Of a DNA stretch of 8,735 nucleotides, positions 7,701 to 8,735 are shown one piece after another. The notes beneath the pieces were generated by a model that saw only the letters and a list, made by a program, of their open reading frames with translations, ran no database searches and was not told the origin of the DNA. A program made the position numbers and the translations under genes. Origin of the DNA: an uncultured Oscillospiraceae bacterium (GTDB lineage Bacteria > Bacillota > Clostridia > Oscillospirales > Ruminococcaceae); assembly GCA_900547385.1 (NCBI GenBank), contig URGQ01000053.1, positions 1 to 8,735 on the forward strand, written 5' to 3'. Every line of letters begins with the position of its first letter. Position 1 is the first letter of the stretch.

Positions 7701-8528
7701 TCCGAGCTGCAAAAGGCCGTGGATAAGGCCAAGAACAAGACCGAGATTGAAAAGACCATCGCCGATATCAAGGTGCTCAACCCCGATGCCACCGGCTCCA
7801 ACGGCACGGCCCTTTCCGATATGACTCTGGATGAGCTCAAGGCGCTGCTCTCTGCCCTCCAGCAGGAGCGCGCCACCCTGGAGGCTTCCGCCAAGGCCGC
7901 CGGTATGACCGACGATGAGATCAAGAAGTATCCCAGCAACGCGGCGCTCCAGCAGGCCGTCAATGAGAAGCAGAAAGCCCAGCGCGATGCCCTTATCAAG
8001 GAAATCCTCACTATGGAGGGCCACCCCTCTGAAAGCGAGCTGCAGGGCAAGACCCTCGATGAGCTGAAGGCCATTAAGGCCCAGCTCACCGAGCAGGCCG
8101 CCCAGCGCACAGCGCTCATCAGTGATATTAAGGCGCTGGCGGCCGAACTGGGCGAAAGCGTGGATGAAAACGCCCTTAAGGGCATGACCTACGATCAGCT
8201 CGTTGCCAAGAAGCAGGAGCTGCAGGATAAAAAGGCCGCCAAGGATCAGGAAACCCAGCGTCAGGCCGATCTGGCCGCCATTCGTGCACTGGATCCCGCC
8301 GCTGCCGATTCCGTCCAAAATTCCGATGCCGCTTCGGTCACCAGCAAGCTGAATGAAGTCCGCTCCATTCGCGACAATCTGGAAGCAGCCGCCCGCGGGC
8401 TGGGGATAGACCCCGCCCAGTATCCCACCAATGCAGCGCTCGATCAGGCAATCAAGGATAAGCAGCAGTCCTCCGGCGGTGAGGGACAAAACCCCGCTTC
8501 CGAATCCGGCGAAACCCCGACCCCCTGA
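4722..8528 (+). CDS. CinA-like / class B sortase fusion with helical repeat tail
   Basis: This 1268-residue protein has four parts. (1) Residues 1-410 are a full-length CinA relative: an N-terminal MoaB/Mog-like domain (IAVGSE-type start, then SCPSGATQLPN at 119-129) and a PncC-like domain from about 264. The amidase motif AESCTGG reads AEWGTGD (Trp276 for Ser), and the usual lysine after YSNEA is Ile305, so NMN deamidase activity is unlikely. (2) An Ala/Pro/Lys-rich linker (about 420-480) and one membrane helix at 485-505, preceded by many Lys/Arg, place the CinA part inside. (3) A class B sortase lies at about 535-735: NPDIAGW at 553, His615 in YGHNM, Cys712 in LSTCDY, Arg727 in ARLVIFGR. 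(4) Residues 762-1268 are charged, helical, degenerate repeats ending in a Ser/Pro/Thr-rich tail. The ATG at 4722 follows AGGAGGGG (4703-4710). A TTG at 4689 would add 11 unlikely residues. It has no cell-wall sorting motif of its own. Its sortase substrate is not in the window. Confidence 0.88.
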   Translation: MKITILAVGSEAQYQPTFDTAYQYLKKETAALSAELSYAICRPDAAELFAALRNAMGQSEAVVLLLSPEPAAVSTALRVVCGGLERTAQTDAALQKQLEARAARMGLTLGYEQLADFASCPSGATQLPNAQGLVQGYAIAARRQLLMALPALPGELSALYPSAVRPLLGKLAGLAVSYATVRVLELDQFSVPQEITRLSQNPHLRLTSRHQCGDYTIFVEATGATQQEAEEYLQRAITHMQQTFGIYLYCIGDRPLPQIAVDGMTRHGLTLSTAEWGTGDLLREQLSAVIGANSCYRASYDDTHIGQELELPRRVLQNPAENAALIAGLLAQQSRKAGHTALGLGLYCQPESGQLHVALADKNRIWNRRLSVTELRREDTQQIAVWQALNVLRLYTAQYPKQLPGGIESAELDKRAGIGSLFACSAAKAPKSPANTSGKEPKASMEKKIRTKTRTAAAEPAAEAVKGTNLIQRIKMKSITKNDKIRIILLAVCIIVFLASGIYIINNKLQSIKNKNLSDELAGLYDPDGTTDISVDGYPKDYIRGFEALYQRNPDIAGWVKIPDTKLDYAVVQAEDNDKYHRADIDGKYNDWGIPYVDFRVDQSKPSYNTVIYGHNMGDGTMFGYLQAYKKLSYYQQHPLISYNSVYRKDMYKIFAVVVCKADDPDFDYHNFIDSDSDAAKNEYIEKIMKRSIIKTTVDVKASDRLLTLSTCDYTFRDPDTNKLIARLVIFGRALRDGESEAVNVNAATLNPNPLMPKQWYEYIKKQQEKKAAEELEKEQKAYIELWLTEEEIAAASNMTTAELYEKAQERAAQAERCMTAEELAEGLTPKQIKERIEYRQKLFAMLLTQDETDGNTASKKLALCQERLDILQQEVTVNGEKKPLFDDNTLFASKWSQLQARYELLSKQKDWKTYLSITDVQNLNISGDTLKNSLTANQQKAQKYLTPEQIGQYNNWHDLSAAIAKAEATRKALEAEGLKAGLTQAEMDKMSLSELQKAVDKAKNKTEIEKTIADIKVLNPDATGSNGTALSDMTLDELKALLSALQQERATLEASAKAAGMTDDEIKKYPSNAALQQAVNEKQKAQRDALIKEILTMEGHPSESELQGKTLDELKAIKAQLTEQAAQRTALISDIKALAAELGESVDENALKGMTYDQLVAKKQELQDKKAAKDQETQRQADLAAIRALDPAAADSVQNSDAASVTSKLNEVRSIRDNLEAAARGLGIDPAQYPTNAALDQAIKDKQQSSGGEGQNPASESGETPTP

Positions 8529-8609
8529 AGCAGCATTCCACCGGGCGCTCCCACCGCATAACGGGAGGTGAAAGGGCCGTACGGCACCTGTTCCCATGTA
8601 CATAGCCTC
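8529..8609 (+). other. 3' untranslated region with competing short stems
   Basis: Between the stop codon and the terminator, GGGAG at 8563-8567 can pair with CTCCC at 8548-8552. The overlapping GGGAGGTG (8563-8570) can also pair, with a bulge, with CACCTG..TCCC downstream (from 8585). A 10-bp palindrome, GCCGTACGGC, lies at 8576-8585. No start codon with a ribosome site is present. The pairing may be chance in GC-rich DNA. Confidence 0.3.
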
Positions 8610-8646
8610 TCCCCCGACCGGGCTTTCCGGCCGGGGGCTTTTTTTA
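8610..8646 (+). terminator. Rho-independent terminator after the sortase fusion gene
   Basis: An 11-bp stem (8611-8621 with 8627-8637) containing one A-C mismatch has a 5-base GCTTT loop and is followed by C and seven T (8639-8645). It lies 82 bp after the stop codon at 8526-8528 and should end the transcript of the long gene. Confidence 0.9.
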
Positions 8647-8735
8647 TCCCCGCCGGCCTGCGCGGGGCGCGGAGCGGGGGGGGAGAGGCGTTCGGCACCG
8701 TGATCATCGGCGCGGGCATCGCCGCCACGCCGATC

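Noticed and set aside
6321..8603. Very long open frame (760 codons) on the minus strand opposite the sortase gene
   Set aside because: It is a shadow caused by codon bias on the plus strand; its Gly/Leu/Ile-rich translation resembles no family, and the plus-strand frame has clear domains.
8700..8735. Possible start of a new plus-strand gene: GTG followed by VIIGAGIAATPI-like codons, with GGGGAGAGG 11 bases upstream
   Set aside because: Only 12 codons are visible before the window ends. The glycine-rich motif hints at a nucleotide-binding or membrane protein, but this is too little to call.

Overview
The window looks like chromosome from a GC-rich, low-sporulation-type gut Clostridia (Oscillospiraceae/Ruminococcaceae, Faecalibacterium-like). 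The basis is high GC in the genes, strong AGGAGG-type ribosome sites, a NifZ-ThiI gene pair without the rhodanese domain on ThiI (the Firmicutes arrangement), a class B sortase, and a Gram-positive-style lipoprotein binding protein. The genus is an inference; no rRNA or marker gene is present.

Layout: bases 1-325 hold no intact gene. They contain the right end of a GC-rich repeat, decayed copies of the 3' end of the neighbouring transporter gene, and a terminator. A lipoprotein of the oligopeptide-binding (SBP_bac_5/OppA-like) family lies at 326-1687 on the minus strand with its own promoter and terminator. A 455-bp divergent region follows; it carries a good sigma-A promoter for the plus strand and a cloverleaf repeat. 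On the plus strand come a NifZ-type cysteine desulfurase (2143-3279) and ThiI (3295-4470), only 15 bp apart. The first takes sulfur from cysteine and the second transfers it to U8 of tRNA as 4-thiouridine. After a second cloverleaf repeat, one long gene (4722-8528) encodes a 1268-residue protein, ended by a strong terminator at 8610-8646.

The long protein is the most unusual gene: a full-length but catalytically degenerate CinA-like cytoplasmic region (about 1-410), a linker, one membrane helix (about 485-505), a class B sortase domain with His615, Cys712 and Arg727, and a roughly 500-residue helical repeat tail predicted to lie outside the cell. I know of no described protein with this architecture.

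The second notable item is a repeat family. Two complete 78-79 bp copies (1982-2060, 4502-4579) and one partial copy (1-47) share an outer stem and right flank. The two complete copies enclose three perfect hairpins with 3-base loops, mostly GNA. The inner stems differ in sequence but stay perfectly paired, so the structure seems to be what is conserved.
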